From Symbiodinium natans (Eukaryota; Sar; Dinophyceae; Suessiales; Symbiodiniaceae), in contig CAJNDS010000098.1 of the NCBI GenBank assembly GCA_905221605.1, positions 167,082 to 231,081 of the forward strand: a DNA stretch of 64,000 nt, in the 5' to 3' direction. The notes below the pieces were generated by a model, which was not told the DNA's origin, did not search any database, and worked only from the letters and a program-made list of their open reading frames with translations. The translations under genes were made by a program, and so were the position numbers. Positions 62,596-64,000 of this stretch are shown piece after piece; the stretch's first letter is position 1; each line of letters begins with the position of its first letter.

Positions 62596-64000
62596 TGGAA
62601 AGCCGCACCTGCTCCCTGGAAGGAGCGCATGGTCTGGTTGCATCCCAACGCCAAGTCGAACAAAAGCCAGGGGAGAAGGGAGGGTGAGGGATTCGGGTTT
62701 AGGGTGCAGGGTTTGGGGTTTAGGGTTTAGGTTTGGGTTTTAGGGTTTAGGGTTTGGGGCTTAGGGTGTTGGGGCGTAGGGTTTAAGGTTTTCCTTTTAG
62801 GGTTTAGGCTTTAGGCTTCAAGGTTTGTGGTGTGGATCAAAGCCAGGGGCCCTTATGATACTTTTGCGACATGACGCTTTGGATTCCAGTCCTTTTTGGG
62901 TACTTAGCAAGAAGCCCTAAACCCTAAACCCCACATGAGAAGGTAAGCCTCCAGGTTATCATAGGAACCCAAAAAGAGGACCAAGAAGGCTCCAATGTAG
63001 GTCCCCATGTGCATGCGGCTGTGTCCCTAAACCCTAAACCCTAAACCCCAAACCCCAAACCGTAAACCCTAAGCCCTAAACCCTAAATCCTAAACCCTAA
63101 ACCCTGAACCCTGACAGTTCAACACAGGTCTTTAGCCGGATCCTCGGGGTCTGAAAAGTAGGCCTCTTGGTGCCTCGTAGATCAGCGTGCCGGGCAACGT
63201 TTCGTTCGTTCACGGCAACATCAACCACATGCTCTGAACATGAGTAGTTCTCTAGGTCAGGGTCCCTTTTGGGTCCCCTATACAAGTTGGCACCCTTATA
63301 ATGAGTTTGAGAAGTTCGCAGTCCGTACTGGGGGAAATCGGGGGTACTATAATCCCTATCAAGGACTCTTAGTATAAGGGCAATCATCCCAACCTGGAGT
63401 CGTGATGCTTCCCAACAGCCTTGTTGGCAGGAATGGCCAGAGAGATCTACCCCACGATTTGGAGTCTCCCGGGTGGGGGTGAGGATGCTGCTTGGCTTCT
63501 GCCCACTCCTGAACCCTAGCGCCACAAAAGCAAGGAAGGAACCTTTTCGTCTGTTCTGTGGTGAGGGTAACGACTTCGTTTCGTATTTGTATACTATACA
63601 GGGTGCGAGTGTTGCGCCACAAAAGGTTCCGGAGCGATCAGACAGCAGTGGCTTTCGTTTAAACCAGGAGATGGCACCTGGATCAGTGCGTTGCCAGGGT
63701 CTTCAGAAACTCATGTGAGGTTTCCGAAATTGGGGGTGCTTTGTTGGGGTCCTTGTAGAAGGGCTTCCTACTATTTTGGGGTTTATATTAGGGGCCTTTG
63801 TGTTGGTAAACCCCCATGCGCATGGGGCCTTTGAGGAGCTCGTTTTTTTCCTGGACGTCAGTTGCGTTCCTGCACAAGCACAATAAACAGCCTCTGATTG
63901 AAATGCCATTTTCCGGGCACCAGCAAATGCATCTTGGACAACCTGCGTCTTTTTGCGCGCCTGCAAAACATGTTTTGTTGCAGAAACAGCACGGGGCCCT
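62596..64000. other. Window end: arrays, half M2 MITE, unassigned open pieces
   Basis: 62600-62690 reads WKAAPAPWKERMVWLHPNAK and may be an exon. Arrays occupy 62690-62830 and 63026-63115. From 63390 to 64000 I see no motif I can name. Confidence 0.4.

Larger units (their letters stand above)
32690..63115. repeat. Archipelago of telomere-type (CCCTAAA)n / (TTTAGGG)n arrays
   Basis: About 60 short arrays in both orientations. Main ones: 32693-32758, 34318-34469, 35393-35465, 36127-36262, 36589-36650, 36788-36905, 37905-38005, 39304-39432, 39839-39920, 39980-40114, 43374-43488, 43640-43760, 45053-45123, 45720-45822, 46880-46965, 47815-47932, 48110-48187, 49704-49810, 49962-50218, 50756-51228, 52209-52275, 52412-52556, 54185-54260, 54400-54570, 55031-55117, 55503-55570, 55708-55932, 56241-56340, 56478-56575, 57815-57885, 58743-58806, 58930-59110, 59360-59475, 59548-59665, 60118-60235, 60357-60470, 61560-61712, 62223-62263, 62490-62595, 62690-62830, 63026-63115. 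TTTAGGG is the known dinoflagellate telomere repeat. The unique sequence between arrays and the mixed orientation rule out a simple chromosome end. Confidence 0.95.

Noticed and set aside
32690-63115. A true chromosome end
   Set aside because: The arrays are short, occur in both orientations and are separated by unique sequence, MITEs and exons that join in frame.

Overview
The window looks like dinoflagellate nuclear DNA, most like a Symbiodinium-type genome. The evidence is: copia retroelements carrying a C-terminal STPC module; a DIRS-like reverse transcriptase relic; plant-type TTTAGGG/CCCTAAA repeats; genes cut into small exons whose introns mostly start with GC or GA rather than GT; and short matches to the 3' end of the dinoflagellate trans-spliced leader. 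I could run no searches. Family names come from motifs I can read.

Layout. 1-3.6 kb holds small repeats and two short membrane-type ORFs with His/Cys motifs. 3.9-10.1 kb is a copia element on the minus strand (gag, two zinc knuckles, protease, integrase, RT, RNase H). 10.5-16.5 kb is a decayed plus-strand copia whose integrase core is missing. It ends in a polypurine tract, and three tandem 2.5-kb units (16541-24094) start directly after it. Each unit carries an indel-free 163-codon CxxC ORF and a triplet of hairpins with one constant 18-nt loop and different stems. 25-28.3 kb is a broken DIRS-like element with very long G-rich and CGC-rich tracts. 29.0-32.3 kb is a third copia, split inside its RT by a 1.38-kb insertion.

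From 32.7 kb to the end, about 60 short arrays of telomere-type repeat, in both orientations, are mixed with several palindromic MITE families. This half looks like gene-free filler, but joining across the arrays gives plus-strand genes: an AAAP-type amino acid transporter (33.1-34.8 kb), a multi-membrane dinoflagellate family protein (42.8-48.1 kb), an unknown helical protein (51.2-52.6 kb, perhaps from 49.6 kb) and a GH5 cellulase-like gene (57.7-61.8 kb or beyond) in at least eight tiny exons that read in GH5 order.

Main finding. At least six telomere-type arrays are flanked by direct duplications of 14-31 bp, as if telomeric repeat was copied into staggered breaks. Four of these duplications contain AG|GA or AG|GC. 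Removing one copy of the duplication plus the array as an intron restores the reading frame in three, and these four predicted introns are all 146-166 bp. A separate ~90-bp repeat family forms, or nearly forms, whole introns in two unrelated genes. The region therefore looks like active intron birth from two sources: telomeric repeat insertion and introner-like MITEs.
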